In this document: piece by piece, positions 51,494 through 61,407 of the stretch | Position numbering within the stretch: the stretch's first letter is position 1 | How the letters are laid out: every line of letters starts with the position of its first letter | Assembly (NCBI RefSeq): GCF_015143595.1 | Contig: NZ_WYEU01000001.1 | Span: 992,001 to 1,056,000, forward strand | Direction: 5' to 3' | Length of the DNA stretch: 64,000 nucleotides | From: Sneathiella sp. P13V-1 | GTDB taxonomy: Bacteria; Pseudomonadota; Alphaproteobacteria; Sneathiellales; Sneathiellaceae | Position numbers and translations under genes: made by a program | The notes under the pieces: generated by a model | The model's database searches: none | Seen by the model: only the letters and a program-made list of their open reading frames with translations | Told to the model about the DNA's origin: nothing

Positions 51494-53902
51494 TTAGTTA
51501 TAGGGGTCCTCAATATCACGGGCGAGGACTTCACGTTTACCCACATGATTGGCGGAACTGATCACACCTTCTTTTTCCATTTCATCAATGATCCGGGCTG
51601 CACGATTGTAACCGATTTGAAGATGTCTTTGGACAAAACTGGTTGACGCTTTACGCTCACGACACACAAGGGCCACCGCCTGATCATACAGCGCATCAAC
51701 AGGACCGTCACTGCTACCGCCGCCAATGCCGGGGATACCGGGCTCTGATTCTTCGGTAACCTCCTCAACATAGTCAGGCTGACCTTGATCTTTGAGGAAG
51801 CTCACAATCTTTTCAACTTCTTCATCCGAAACAAACGGGCCATGGACACGTTGCACACGGCCCGCGCCCGGCATAAAGAGCATGTCACCTTGTCCAAGAA
51901 GCTGCTCCGCGCCCTGCTCACCAAGGACGGTGCGGCTATCGATTTTGGAGGTCACCTGGAAGCTGATCCGGGTTGGGAAGTTTGCTTTAATAGTACCTGT
52001 GATCACGTCAACAGAGGGGCGTTGCGTCGCCATGATAACATGCAGACCAGCGGCACGGGCCATCTGGGCCAGTCGCTGTACAGCGCCTTCGATTTCCTTT
52101 CCAGCGACCATCATCAGGTCGGCCATCTCATCCACGATGATGACAATCATGGGGAGTGGGTCGGTGTCCAACGGCCGCTCTTCAAAGACGGGCTCGCCAG
52201 TTGTTTCATCAAATCCGGTTTGAACGGTGCGCTTAATCTCTTCACCGCGCTTTTTGGCTTCACGAATGCGCTGGTTATAGCCGTCGATATTACGAACACC
52301 CAGTTCCGCCATTTTCCGGTAGCGATTTTCCATCTCTTTCACCGCCCATTTAAGGGCGCTAACCGCTTTATCCGGTTCTGTCACCACAGGTGCCAGCAAA
52401 TGCGGAATGCCGTCATAAACAGACAGTTCCAACATTTTCGGGTCAATCATAATGAAACGGCATTCTTCTGGTGACAGGCGATAGAGGAGGCTGAGGATCA
52501 TGGTGTTGACCGCCACCGATTTACCGGAACCCGTTGTACCCGCAATCAACAGATGCGGCATACGGGCAAGGTCAGCCACGACCGGATCACCGCCGATATC
52601 TTTACCCAAGGCAAGGGTGAGTTTCGACGATGTGCTTTCGTAAGCGGCGGTGGAAAGCAGATCCCGAAGGAATACAGTTTCCCGACGCGCGTTTGGAAGT
52701 TCGATACCGATGGCGTTCCGGCCCGGAATAACAGCAATACGGGTCGAGATGGCACTCATAGAGCGGGCGATATCGTCCGCAAGGCCAATTACACGGCTGC
52801 TTTTAAGGCCTGGCGCAGGTTCCAGCTCATAAAGCGTTACAACAGGGCCCGGACGTACCCGGCTGATCTCACCTTTAATGCCATAGTCATCCAGAACACC
52901 TTCCAGAAGGCGGGCGTTATTCTGAAGGGCTTCTTCACTGAGGGGTTTGTTGACCTTCTTTTCATCCTGCAGGGCCAATAATCCAAGCGGAGGGAGTTGG
53001 TAAACATCCGAAGGCCCAAGATCCAACGCAGCCTGTTTTTCAGCGGTGACACGTTTGCCGGCCTTGGCTTCCTGTTTGCGGGCTTCAATTTTGGGCTCCC
53101 GAACCAAGGAAGGCTCCGCCTCTGGCTCTTTTTTCTTCCTCAGGCTAATGCGTTTCGGTTTTGCTTTCTTCTCCGGCTTTGAGACTTCAGGCTCTTCTGT
53201 GCCGCCGAGAACTATTGGTTCTTCTTCCTGATCCGCGTCAGTTTTCCCCCGCACTCCTTTTAAGGAGCTTCCAACTTTATAGGCATATTTGCCGCCGGAA
53301 ATAACCCCCCGCGCCATGCTCTGCCATTCTTGAAGAGGAAGTGCATAGGCAACAATAAGAGCAGCCAATCCCAGAAGTCCGAGAACGAGCGATAATATAC
53401 TGCCAGGGATGATCACACCGGCCTTTTGGCCAAGGACCATGAGGTTGTTAAAGATAACCTCCCCGACAATACCGCCATACCCTGCATTTAACGGCCAGCC
53501 TTCACTTGCAGGGATCGCCGCCAGCGTCGCCGCCATCAATGAGAGGCCAACGGGCATCAATGCCACATGTACCCAACCCCAGCGAAGGCCTCGATGAGAC
53601 ATGATCCGCCATGCCCACGCAACAAACCCTAACAGCAGCCCGATGGAACTTAAGCCAATGGTCTGCAAGACAAGATCAGCCACATGAGACCCGGCACTCC
53701 CCAGAATGTTGCTGGCCGGATTATCTGTGGCGTGGTTGAAATTGGGATCGTTTGGCGAATAGTCTATCAGGGCCACGGCCCCAAGCAGGGCGATAGCCAG
53801 TAACAGAAAGCCAAAAAGCTCCACCGCACGGCGATACAGGAAGTCTGTGCTGCCACTTGGAAGCAGGGACATGGATTTGGATGCGCTACCTTTTAAACTC
53901 AT
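51494..53902 (-). CDS. ftsK: DNA translocase FtsK
   Basis: 802-residue septal DNA pump that moves chromosome ends during division. N-terminal membrane part with about four TM segments (residues 1-200), charged linker (about 210-310), motor domain with Walker A GTTGSGKSVAVN (around residue 455) and Walker B IIVDEMADLMM, and a C-terminal winged-helix gamma domain (about 730-800, STSFVQRHLQIGYNRAARIIDEME). Shorter linker than E. coli FtsK, as usual in this group. Sits between lolA and dapC. Confidence 0.97.
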   Translation of the reverse strand: MSLKGSASKSMSLLPSGSTDFLYRRAVELFGFLLLAIALLGAVALIDYSPNDPNFNHATDNPASNILGSAGSHVADLVLQTIGLSSIGLLLGFVAWAWRIMSHRGLRWGWVHVALMPVGLSLMAATLAAIPASEGWPLNAGYGGIVGEVIFNNLMVLGQKAGVIIPGSILSLVLGLLGLAALIVAYALPLQEWQSMARGVISGGKYAYKVGSSLKGVRGKTDADQEEEPIVLGGTEEPEVSKPEKKAKPKRISLRKKKEPEAEPSLVREPKIEARKQEAKAGKRVTAEKQAALDLGPSDVYQLPPLGLLALQDEKKVNKPLSEEALQNNARLLEGVLDDYGIKGEISRVRPGPVVTLYELEPAPGLKSSRVIGLADDIARSMSAISTRIAVIPGRNAIGIELPNARRETVFLRDLLSTAAYESTSSKLTLALGKDIGGDPVVADLARMPHLLIAGTTGSGKSVAVNTMILSLLYRLSPEECRFIMIDPKMLELSVYDGIPHLLAPVVTEPDKAVSALKWAVKEMENRYRKMAELGVRNIDGYNQRIREAKKRGEEIKRTVQTGFDETTGEPVFEERPLDTDPLPMIVIIVDEMADLMMVAGKEIEGAVQRLAQMARAAGLHVIMATQRPSVDVITGTIKANFPTRISFQVTSKIDSRTVLGEQGAEQLLGQGDMLFMPGAGRVQRVHGPFVSDEEVEKIVSFLKDQGQPDYVEEVTEESEPGIPGIGGGSSDGPVDALYDQAVALVCRERKASTSFVQRHLQIGYNRAARIIDEMEKEGVISSANHVGKREVLARDIEDPYN

Positions 53903-53911
53903 ATTTCCAGT

Positions 53912-55105
53912 CTATAGGATATTAGCGATTCGCGTCAAAGCCTCATCCATCATTTGTGGATCAAAGACAAGGGCAACACGGATATATTCCTTACCCGGAT
54001 TAATGCCTGTGGCATCTGTTCCCGCCAGATATTCACCCGGCAGAACCCTTACAGCCCCTTCCGTCCAGAGTTTTTTGGCAGCTTCAACGCCATCCCCCAC
54101 ATTAAGCCACAGGAAAAACCCGCCGGGCGGACGATAAAATTCAAAGCGATTACCTAAGTGCTTTTCCGCAATGGAGATATTCTCCTGATAAAGGGCACGG
54201 TTTTTGGCAACATGGTCGTCATCATTCCAAAGGGCTTCCGCTGCGGCGCAGGCTGGCAGTGGGTTTGCCGCGCCGCCAAAGTTGCGCAGGTTAATGAAGG
54301 CCTTGATAATCTCCTCATCCCCGACAACAAAACCGGAGCGCAGCCCCGCCGCGCTCGAGCGTTTGGAGAGGGAGTGGAACGAGACAAGGTTTTTAAGGCC
54401 TCCGCCTTGATTGCGGACAACCTCCATCATGCCGATGGGGACATCGCCATCATAAATTTCGGTGTAGCATTCATCCATAATCAGGGTGAAATCATAATCA
54501 CGCGCCATTTGCAGCGCTTTGACCAGATACTCTTCGCCGGCCACCGTTCCTTGTGGATTTGATGGGCTGCAAAGGAAGAAGGCGGATGTGCGTTTCAAAA
54601 GATCCGGGTCAATTGCATCCAGATCAGGGAAGAAGTTATTTTCCTTTGTGGCGTTTAAGAATACAGGTTCAGCCCCTGCCATGACGGCTGCCGCGTGATA
54701 CACATGATAATAAGGGTTTGGCATCAGGATGGCTGGCTTGGCGCCTTCAGGATCAACATCCGTTACCACCGCTGCCAGCATATACAATGCTTCTTTGGTG
54801 CCATTGACAGGCGCAATGTTTTGATTGGCTGAAATCATGTCTTCTGGCAGGTCATATCGTCTGTTTAACCAATTGACGATGGCGGCGCGAAGGGCTGGTG
54901 TTCCATCCACAGGCGGATATTTGCCATACAGATGATCATTGTCGATCAATGCCTGCTTCATCAGTTGTGGTGGCTGGTTTTGCGGCTCTCCGATCGTCAG
55001 GGCCAGAGGCTCCAGATCAGGGGCAGGATCGAGTGGATCCAGAAGAGATCTCAGGGCGACAAATGGTGAATTTCTAAGACCCTTTAGTGACCTGTTAAGA
55101 GGCAT
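53912..55105 (-). CDS. dapC: PLP-dependent aminotransferase (DapC-like)
   Basis: 397 residues, fold-type I. Motifs: NGTKEALYMLA, NPYYHVY, CSPSNPQGTV, DECYTEIYDGD and the Schiff-base Lys in SFHSLSKRSSAAGLRSG, with the C-terminal Arg region YIRVALVFD. Resembles N-succinyldiaminopimelate aminotransferase of lysine and peptidoglycan synthesis; aspartate-type aminotransferases are also possible. Its stop is 9 bases before ftsK on the minus strand, so they are probably cotranscribed. Confidence 0.85.
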   Translation of the reverse strand: MPLNRSLKGLRNSPFVALRSLLDPLDPAPDLEPLALTIGEPQNQPPQLMKQALIDNDHLYGKYPPVDGTPALRAAIVNWLNRRYDLPEDMISANQNIAPVNGTKEALYMLAAVVTDVDPEGAKPAILMPNPYYHVYHAAAVMAGAEPVFLNATKENNFFPDLDAIDPDLLKRTSAFFLCSPSNPQGTVAGEEYLVKALQMARDYDFTLIMDECYTEIYDGDVPIGMMEVVRNQGGGLKNLVSFHSLSKRSSAAGLRSGFVVGDEEIIKAFINLRNFGGAANPLPACAAAEALWNDDDHVAKNRALYQENISIAEKHLGNRFEFYRPPGGFFLWLNVGDGVEAAKKLWTEGAVRVLPGEYLAGTDATGINPGKEYIRVALVFDPQMMDEALTRIANIL

Positions 55106-55450
55106 TTTTCAGCTACCTTCGAAAAATGGTTAACGAATAATCCTTGTTTTACATGTTTTTAGGTGACATGCACGGAAAATTACAGATGGATCAAGTTACT
55201 GTTTTTATGGTAGCACGGTTTTTGCAGAAAAGAACAAAAGCAAAACAAATTAATCTATATGGGGAAAATCAAGATTTAGATTATTCAATCAGTTGCATTA
55301 TAAAAAACTAAATAAATAAGAAAACTGGCTGTTTGGTCAAGTGTTCTACAAAAGTTCTAAATTAGGAAATAGTACTATTTGTATAGATAGGCATATGGCT
55401 TACGGGTAGTGGTCACGAAAATGTGAACACTACCCGAAATTATGGTAAAA
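55106..55450. other. 345-base A/T-rich intergenic region with a hairpin
   Basis: No gene seen. A long hairpin (CGGGTAGTG 55403-55411 / CACTACCCG 55428-55436, extended by TCAC/GTGA) lies just past the end of the ammonium transporter gene and may act as its 3' structure, but no T-run follows. The rest is A/T rich and probably holds the dapC promoter. Confidence 0.55.
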
Positions 55451-56680
55451 TTAGCGCAGATCTTCTTCAGGATATGCACCAATTTTGTGGATACTAAGGT
55501 CCGCGCCCTCAAACTCTGATTGTTCATCAAGGCGAATACCCATTGTGGACTTCAAGACGCCATATACGAGGAAGCCGCCGATCAGGGCATAAAGACACCC
55601 GGCCAGGCTCACGATCAGCTGTACGACAAAGTCGACGCCGCCTAGGCCACCAAGCGCTTCAAGGCCGAAAATGCCTGCGGCGATCCCGCCCCAAAGACCA
55701 CAAAGACCATGGAGTGGCCAGACACCAAGCACATCATCAATTTGTAGTTTGTTCTGGCAAAGTGTGAAGGCATACACAAACAGTGCACCTGCCACACCCC
55801 CTGTTGCCAATGCGCCAAGCGGATGCATGACATCGGATCCCGCACATACGGCTACCAGGCCTGCGAGTGCGCCGTTATGTACAAAGCCCGGGTCATTTCG
55901 GCCAACGATGAGAGAGGTGATGATACCGCCGACCATGGCCATGAGGGAGTTCATGGCAACAAGGCCGGAGATACCATCAATGGCCTGTGCACTCATGACG
56001 TTAAATCCGAACCAGCCAATACACAGGATCCAGGAGCCAAGTGCGAGAAACGGAATGTTTGAAGGCGGAATGCCGACAACGCGACCATCTTTACGGTAAC
56101 GACCCATGCGGGCACCAAGGAGAAGAACAGCGCCCAGAGCAATCCAGCCGCCTACACCGTGAACCACAATGGAACCGGCGAAATCGTGGAAACCAACCCC
56201 AAAGGTTTCTTCAAGGGCAGACTGGATGCCGAAATTGCCGTTCCAGATAATGCCTTCGAAGAATGGATATACGAAAGCAGTCAAGATAGCTGTTGCCGCA
56301 AGTTGTGGCCAGAATTTGGCGCGTTCTGCGATGCCGCCTGAAATAATGGCTGGGATCGCGGCCGCAAATGTGAGCAGGAAGAAAAACTTCACCAGATCAT
56401 AGCCGTTGGAGGCAAAACTGTATCCTTCCGCAGTGGCTGTGCCAGAAAGCACGGCTGCACTCACGAGGAAATCGATCCCGTATGCGACGGAATAGCCGAT
56501 GAAGAAGTAGGCAATGGTTGAAATACCAAAGTCCACAAGGATTTTGACCAGGGCATTAACCTGGTTCTTGCGGCGGACGGTACCGACCTCCAGAAAAGCA
56601 AAACCTGCATGCATGGCAAAAACCATGATCGCCCCAAGCAGGATAAAGAGCACATCTGTGCCGGTGACGGACTGGTCCAT
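55451..56680 (-). CDS. Ammonium transporter (second Amt, no signal peptide)
   Basis: 409-residue AmtB-type channel for ammonium. Core signatures: DFAGSIVVHGVGGWIALGA (pore region, first conserved His) and GVWPLHGLCGLWGGIAAGIF (second His), FNVMSAQ, and MHAGFAFLEVGTVRRKN near the N terminus. It has an independent sigma-54 promoter upstream, so it can be expressed apart from glnK-amt1. Some sequence difference from the first copy suggests a diverged paralog. It is the last gene of the nitrogen block on this strand. Confidence 0.94.
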   Translation of the reverse strand: MDQSVTGTDVLFILLGAIMVFAMHAGFAFLEVGTVRRKNQVNALVKILVDFGISTIAYFFIGYSVAYGIDFLVSAAVLSGTATAEGYSFASNGYDLVKFFFLLTFAAAIPAIISGGIAERAKFWPQLAATAILTAFVYPFFEGIIWNGNFGIQSALEETFGVGFHDFAGSIVVHGVGGWIALGAVLLLGARMGRYRKDGRVVGIPPSNIPFLALGSWILCIGWFGFNVMSAQAIDGISGLVAMNSLMAMVGGIITSLIVGRNDPGFVHNGALAGLVAVCAGSDVMHPLGALATGGVAGALFVYAFTLCQNKLQIDDVLGVWPLHGLCGLWGGIAAGIFGLEALGGLGGVDFVVQLIVSLAGCLYALIGGFLVYGVLKSTMGIRLDEQSEFEGADLSIHKIGAYPEEDLR

Positions 56681-56727
56681 TTCGTCGCTCCCAAAAATGG
56701 CAAATTCAATAAATTGCCTCTTTGTTA

Positions 56728-56743
56728 ATCAAGGAGCGTGCCA
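56728..56743 (-). promoter_or_regulatory. Sigma-54 promoter of the second ammonium transporter gene
   Basis: On the minus strand TTGGCACG-N4-TTGAT matches the -24/-12 consensus (TGGCAC...TTGC) with only one weak position. It lies about 48 bases before the start codon. Inverted repeats further upstream (56802-56850) may bind NtrC-type activators. Confidence 0.8.
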
Positions 56744-56801
56744 AAACGGCAAATGCCTGTTTTTAGGGCGAATGAAGGAGGGGGTAGGGTGTTGCAAAAG
56801 T

Positions 56802-56850
56802 GCAATTGCCCAATATTTAACCATTTCGCGGCCAAACACTGGGCAATTGC
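56802..56850. promoter_or_regulatory. 11-bp inverted repeat upstream of the second amt promoter (candidate activator sites)
   Basis: GCAATTGCCCA (56802-56812) and TGGGCAATTGC (56840-56850), both arms perfect, 27-base spacer. Also TTGCA-AAAG-TGCAA at 56792-56805. They are about 50-110 bases upstream of the sigma-54 promoter, a usual enhancer distance. Confidence 0.55.
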
Positions 56851-56857
56851 CTCTCAT

Positions 56858-56897
56858 TTGAGCAGGTAGGCTATGGGACTGGTGCCCGCCTGCTCAA
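56858..56897 (-). terminator. Hairpin after the first amt gene
   Basis: TTGAGCAGG (56858-56866) / CCTGCTCAA (56889-56897) with a long loop, 10 bases beyond the stop. No T-run follows, so termination is uncertain. Confidence 0.4.
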
Positions 56898-56907
56898 TTC
56901 TTAAGAT

Positions 56908-58224
56908 TTAGGTAGATGGACCAAACTCTGGGTAGGCTTCCAGGCCAAGTTCAGCTTTGTCCAGACCGTTGGCTTCATCTTCTTCATTTGCGCGGATGCC
57001 AACTGTATATTTCAGGGCCACCCACAGGATTGTGCTTGTGATCAGAGCGAAGGCACCGATTGCGACAACACCTGTCAGCTGAGTGAGGAATGTGGCTTCT
57101 GCGTCGAAGATCGCAACTGCCAGTGTGCCCCAGATACCTGCAACCAAGTGAGCGGAGATCGCACCGACCACATCGTCGATTTTCAGCTTATCAAGAAGCG
57201 GTACTGCGAAGACAACCAAAACACCACCAACGGCACCGATGAGAACTGCACCGCCCATTGTTGGGTCAGCAGGTTCTGCGGTGATGGATACCAGGCCAGC
57301 GATTGCGCCGTTCAATGCCATTGTCAGGTCCACTTTCTTGTAGAGGATCTGTGTTGCGGCCATGGCTGCAAGAACACCGCCGACAGCTGCCATATTTGTG
57401 TTGGCAAATACGTTGGCCATTTCGATAACAGCTTCTGCAGTACCCAGTGCGAGTACAGAACCACCGTTAAAGCCGAACCAGCCGAGCCACAGGATAAATG
57501 TACCGAGTGTTGCAAGTGGCAGGTTTGCACCTGGGATAGGCTGTACGCGACCGTCTTTGCCATATTTGCCTTTACGGGCACCCAGAATAATTGCACCGGA
57601 CAGAGCTGCCCAGCCACCTACAGAGTGAACCAGAGTAGAACCAGCATAGTCAGAGAAGCCCATTTCGGACAACCAGCCGCCGCCCCATACCCAGGAGCCC
57701 TGGATTGGGTAGATAATTGCAGTCAGTAGGAAAACGAACGCCAGGAAAGGCCATAGTTTGATGCGCTCAGCCAGGGCACCGGAGACGATAGAGGCTGCTG
57801 TCGCAACGAAAACCATCTGGAAGAACCAGTCAGAAGAAGCAGAATAGCTGCCATCTTCAAATGTACCGCCGAGAGCAGCAGCGTCATCTGGACCCCAAAA
57901 CGGGCTGAAGCTTCCGATAAAGCCGGAAACGTCCATATACATCAGGTTATAACCGACAAGATAGAAGGTCAGGCCTGAGATGGAATAAAGGGCAATATTT
58001 TTCAGGCAGATTGTTGCTGTGTTTTTCTTTCTGACAAGGCCAGCTTCCAGCATGGCAAAACCGGCAGCCATCCACATGACGAGGGCGCCGTTAATCAGGA
58101 AAGAAAATGAGTTCAGGATAAAACTAACTTCTCCTTCAACGGCAGCGTTGGCAGCGCCCGGGAGGAGGGTTAGTAGCGCGGCGCTTGCCGCAATTAGACT
58201 TTTATTTGTTGTTAGCTTGCTCAT
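56908..58224 (-). CDS. amtB: Ammonium transporter (AmtB) with signal peptide
   Basis: 438 residues: cleavable N-terminal signal (ASAALLTLLPGAANAAVEG), then 11 TM segments. Signatures MWMAAGFAMLEAGLVRKKN, DYAGSTLVHSVGGWAALSG and GAISAHLVAGIWGTLAVAIF carry the pore His residues. Directly downstream of glnK (10 bases), the standard glnK-amtB pair in which GlnK plugs the channel when nitrogen is plentiful. Confidence 0.97.
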   Translation of the reverse strand: MSKLTTNKSLIAASAALLTLLPGAANAAVEGEVSFILNSFSFLINGALVMWMAAGFAMLEAGLVRKKNTATICLKNIALYSISGLTFYLVGYNLMYMDVSGFIGSFSPFWGPDDAAALGGTFEDGSYSASSDWFFQMVFVATAASIVSGALAERIKLWPFLAFVFLLTAIIYPIQGSWVWGGGWLSEMGFSDYAGSTLVHSVGGWAALSGAIILGARKGKYGKDGRVQPIPGANLPLATLGTFILWLGWFGFNGGSVLALGTAEAVIEMANVFANTNMAAVGGVLAAMAATQILYKKVDLTMALNGAIAGLVSITAEPADPTMGGAVLIGAVGGVLVVFAVPLLDKLKIDDVVGAISAHLVAGIWGTLAVAIFDAEATFLTQLTGVVAIGAFALITSTILWVALKYTVGIRANEEDEANGLDKAELGLEAYPEFGPST

Positions 58225-58234
58225 GGGGATACTC

Positions 58235-58600
<366 letters not shown>

Positions 58601-58634
58601 TTATGACAGCATCGCTATCGGATGATCCCTTTAT

Positions 58635-58650
58635 TTCAAGAGGTGTGCCA
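58635..58650 (-). promoter_or_regulatory. Sigma-54 promoter of glnK-amtB
   Basis: On the minus strand TGGCAC-N5-TTGAA fits the -24/-12 consensus. Start codon about 62 bases downstream. Expected to be activated by NtrC under nitrogen limitation, which fits the genes. Confidence 0.82.
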
Positions 58651-58688
58651 GTTTTGAAAAATGCATAAATATCAATGGGATAATAAAA

Positions 58689-58711
58689 AACCGCCCAAAA
58701 AATGGGCGGTT
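58689..58711 (-). terminator. Terminator after the amidase gene
   Basis: Perfect 9-bp stem AACCGCCCA (58689-58697) / TGGGCGGTT (58703-58711) with an A5 loop; on the minus strand it runs into TTTTTATT. Confidence 0.9.
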
Positions 58712-58725
58712 AAGGGTGTGTTAAC

Positions 58726-58744
58726 GTGATTAAAAATTAATCAC
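58726..58744. promoter_or_regulatory. Perfect palindrome between amidase end and glnK promoter
   Basis: GTGATTAA-AAA-TTAATCAC (58726-58744). About 80 bases upstream of the glnK sigma-54 promoter, an enhancer-like distance; A/T-rich core could also bind a bending protein such as IHF. Its owner is uncertain. Confidence 0.4.
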
Positions 58745-58762
58745 TGTATAAAAAATAGGCAT

Positions 58763-60121
58763 CTATGCGCTCAAGGCGTCTTCTACAGCTTTACTGAGCC
58801 TCAACAGCTTGCCCTCCTGATACCCCGGTGCCATAAGCATCATGCCGACAGGGAAGCCTTTAGCGAAGCCAGCAGGCAGTGATGTTGCACAAAGTCCCAA
58901 GAGGTTTGACAAGCGCGTCAAGGAAATCGACATGAGCGCCATCTCTATATAATAGTCGTTATCCTCATAGAGTTTCTCAAGGATTGGCGGAATATCTGGT
59001 TGGGTTGCGCCGACGACCAGATCAAAGTCCGCTACTTGTTCCACATATTCCTTCGTCAGACGTTTCAGGGCGAAGCCCAGTTGTATGGCTTGCGCGGCTG
59101 TGAAGTTCTCGCCTGCCATAAAACGTTTGCCTATTGCGGATGCAATTCTGTCTGGATTTTCGCGGATCATGTCCCCGTAAAGTGCATAACCTTCAAGCAT
59201 TCCCGGATATCCAAGTCTGTTACAGGTGTCCAGAACGTCTTTGAAGGCGGGAACGGGGCCTTCAACGATTTCTGCACCTGCGTTCCTCAATTTATCAAGG
59301 GCGACATCAAGGGCTTCTTTAATTTCCGGGATCACCAAATCATCAAAAACGGTGGTTGCCTTTAAAATACGCACTCCTGTTAAGGAAGCCCCTTCAAGGT
59401 CCGCTGCTGGTTTGCCTGATAAAATGGCACAGAGGGCATTGGCATCCGCCACATCACGGGTGAGAGGCCCCACCGTATCCTGTGTCGGGGACAGAGGAAC
59501 TGAGCCTTCCAAAGAGATCAGACCGTGGGTGGTTTTTAGGCCGGTGATACCGCACCATGCGGAAGGGATACGAACAGATCCTGCGGTGTCCGATCCAATA
59601 CCTGCCGCAGCAAGCCCATGATAGACCGAGAGGGCGGCACCAGATGATGATCCCCCCGGCACGCGATCCGTTTCCGTATCATGTGGGTTGGGGCCAGTTC
59701 CCGTCCAGGGGTTGTTGCCAAGGCCAGAGAAAGCCAAGTCAGGCATGTTGGTTTTCCCAAGGCAGATAAGTCCGGCCCGTGTCGCCCGGGTTAGGCACTC
59801 GGCATCCGCTTCGGGGACCCGTCCTTCCAGAAGCTGACACCCCGCTTCGGTGGTTACACCCGCCGTATCAAACAGATCTTTCCAGGAAATGGGAACGCCA
59901 TCCAAAGGACTGAGCCGTTCTCCGCGATCCGCACGCACTTTTGCGGCTTCCGCTTCCTTCATCGCCCGCTCTTCGGTCAGGCGGACATAGATTTTTTTAT
60001 CCGGATCCTTTTCCTTGATGCGGGTGAGGAAATATTGGGTGAGCTCGACAGGGTTGATCTCTCCCTGTGCTATTTTGTCGCCCAGTTGAAGGGCTGTTAA
60101 TTCGTGCCATTTTTTAGTCAT
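58763..60121 (-). CDS. Amidase (amidase-signature family)
   Basis: 452 residues. Ser-cisSer-Lys triad is intact: Lys81 in SWKDLFDTAG, cis-Ser158 in PGGSSSGAA, nucleophile Ser182 in GSDTAGSVRIP (24 residues apart). The family hydrolyses amides or serves as GatA; the single-gene context with no gatB/gatC argues for a free amidase. Ends 27-50 bases before its terminator. Divergent from ubiH. Confidence 0.88.
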   Translation of the reverse strand: MTKKWHELTALQLGDKIAQGEINPVELTQYFLTRIKEKDPDKKIYVRLTEERAMKEAEAAKVRADRGERLSPLDGVPISWKDLFDTAGVTTEAGCQLLEGRVPEADAECLTRATRAGLICLGKTNMPDLAFSGLGNNPWTGTGPNPHDTETDRVPGGSSSGAALSVYHGLAAAGIGSDTAGSVRIPSAWCGITGLKTTHGLISLEGSVPLSPTQDTVGPLTRDVADANALCAILSGKPAADLEGASLTGVRILKATTVFDDLVIPEIKEALDVALDKLRNAGAEIVEGPVPAFKDVLDTCNRLGYPGMLEGYALYGDMIRENPDRIASAIGKRFMAGENFTAAQAIQLGFALKRLTKEYVEQVADFDLVVGATQPDIPPILEKLYEDNDYYIEMALMSISLTRLSNLLGLCATSLPAGFAKGFPVGMMLMAPGYQEGKLLRLSKAVEDALSA

Positions 60122-60176
60122 TCTGATAGGTTAGCCCTTAACAGTAGGAAGAGCAATAAACCGAATTGGATTTGAG

Positions 60177-61406
60177 ATGCCTAAAGCGAAGGTTCCAGAT
60201 ACCCTTAACACCGATATTCTGGTTGTCGGTGGGGGGCTAAACGGATTGCCGCTTGCCATTGCGGTGGCGGATGCGGGTCTTGATGTGATTGTGCTGGAGC
60301 GCGATGATCCGGGAGCGGTTGTTGCAGATACTTTTGATGGGCGCGTGTCGGCAATCGCCCACGCCTCCCGTAATCTTTTGAAATCCATTGGTGTTTGGGA
60401 TCATGTTCCTGAGGCGGAACCCATGTTGGACATCCGTATCACAGATGGCCCCAGCAAACTGTTCCTGCATTACGACCATCGCCAGCTTGGGGATGAACCT
60501 TTCGGGCATATGGTGGAAAATCGCCACATGCGTATGGCGTTGCTGGCACGGGCCGCGGAGGTTCCCTCCCTCAATGTTATCGCCCCGGCCCTATATACTG
60601 AAATTGACAGGCGTCAGGATGGGGTCACTGCAACTTTGGCCGATGGCCGGATCATTAACGCAAGGTTGGTGGTGGCCGCAGATGGGCGTGGGTCTGCTCT
60701 TCGGGAAAGTGCAGGCATTGGAAAGGTTGGCTGGTCCTATCATCAAAGCGGTATCGTTTGTACGGTGAAGCATGAACGCCCCCATAACGGTGTGGCTCAA
60801 GAGAGGTTTTTAAATCCCGGACCTTTTGCCATCCTGCCCATGTCTGAAAACAGATCATCCCTGGTTTGGACGGAACATACTGATACCGCCGCCAAGATCA
60901 TGAAGCTGGATGATGAAAACTTCCACCGTGAAATGGCCCGCCGTTTTGGCACCTATCTTGGTGAGCTTGAAATCACTGGTCCGCGCTGGAGTTATCCGCT
61001 TACCTTGCATCAGGCGGACGCTTATGTAGCTGAAAGACTGGCTCTTATCGGGGATGCGGCCCATGGTATGCACCCAATTGCCGGGCAGGGGCTTAATCTT
61101 GGCCTTCGGGATGTGGCAGCCTTGGCGGAGGTGATTATTGATAATGCCCGTCTAGGTCTTGATCCGGGATCAGATAATGCGCTGGAAAAATACCAGACAT
61201 GGCGTCGTTTCGACAGCTTGATGCTACTTGCCATTACAGATGGGCTGAACAAGCTGTTTACAACAGATGTGGGAGCAGTGCGCCTTGCCCGTGATCTGGG
61301 ACTGGCGGCAGTCAACAAAATGCCGAAGCTGAAGGGTTTCTTTATGGAACATGCCCGCGGCACAGTGGGTGAACTGCCGCGCTTGCTTGAAGGGCGGCCC
61401 CTCTAA
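60177..61406 (+). CDS. ubiH: Ubiquinone biosynthesis FAD monooxygenase (UbiH/Coq6 family)
   Basis: 409 residues. FAD motif ILVVGGGLNGLPLAIAVA at the N terminus, the DG motif in VVAADGRGSALRE, and GDAAHGMHPIAGQGLNLGLRD near the C terminus, typical of the ubiquinone ring hydroxylases UbiH/UbiF/UbiI/Coq6. Which ring carbon it hydroxylates cannot be told. Converges on the DUF971 gene with a 1-base gap. Confidence 0.93.
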   Translation: MPKAKVPDTLNTDILVVGGGLNGLPLAIAVADAGLDVIVLERDDPGAVVADTFDGRVSAIAHASRNLLKSIGVWDHVPEAEPMLDIRITDGPSKLFLHYDHRQLGDEPFGHMVENRHMRMALLARAAEVPSLNVIAPALYTEIDRRQDGVTATLADGRIINARLVVAADGRGSALRESAGIGKVGWSYHQSGIVCTVKHERPHNGVAQERFLNPGPFAILPMSENRSSLVWTEHTDTAAKIMKLDDENFHREMARRFGTYLGELEITGPRWSYPLTLHQADAYVAERLALIGDAAHGMHPIAGQGLNLGLRDVAALAEVIIDNARLGLDPGSDNALEKYQTWRRFDSLMLLAITDGLNKLFTTDVGAVRLARDLGLAAVNKMPKLKGFFMEHARGTVGELPRLLEGRPL

Positions 61407-61407
61407 T

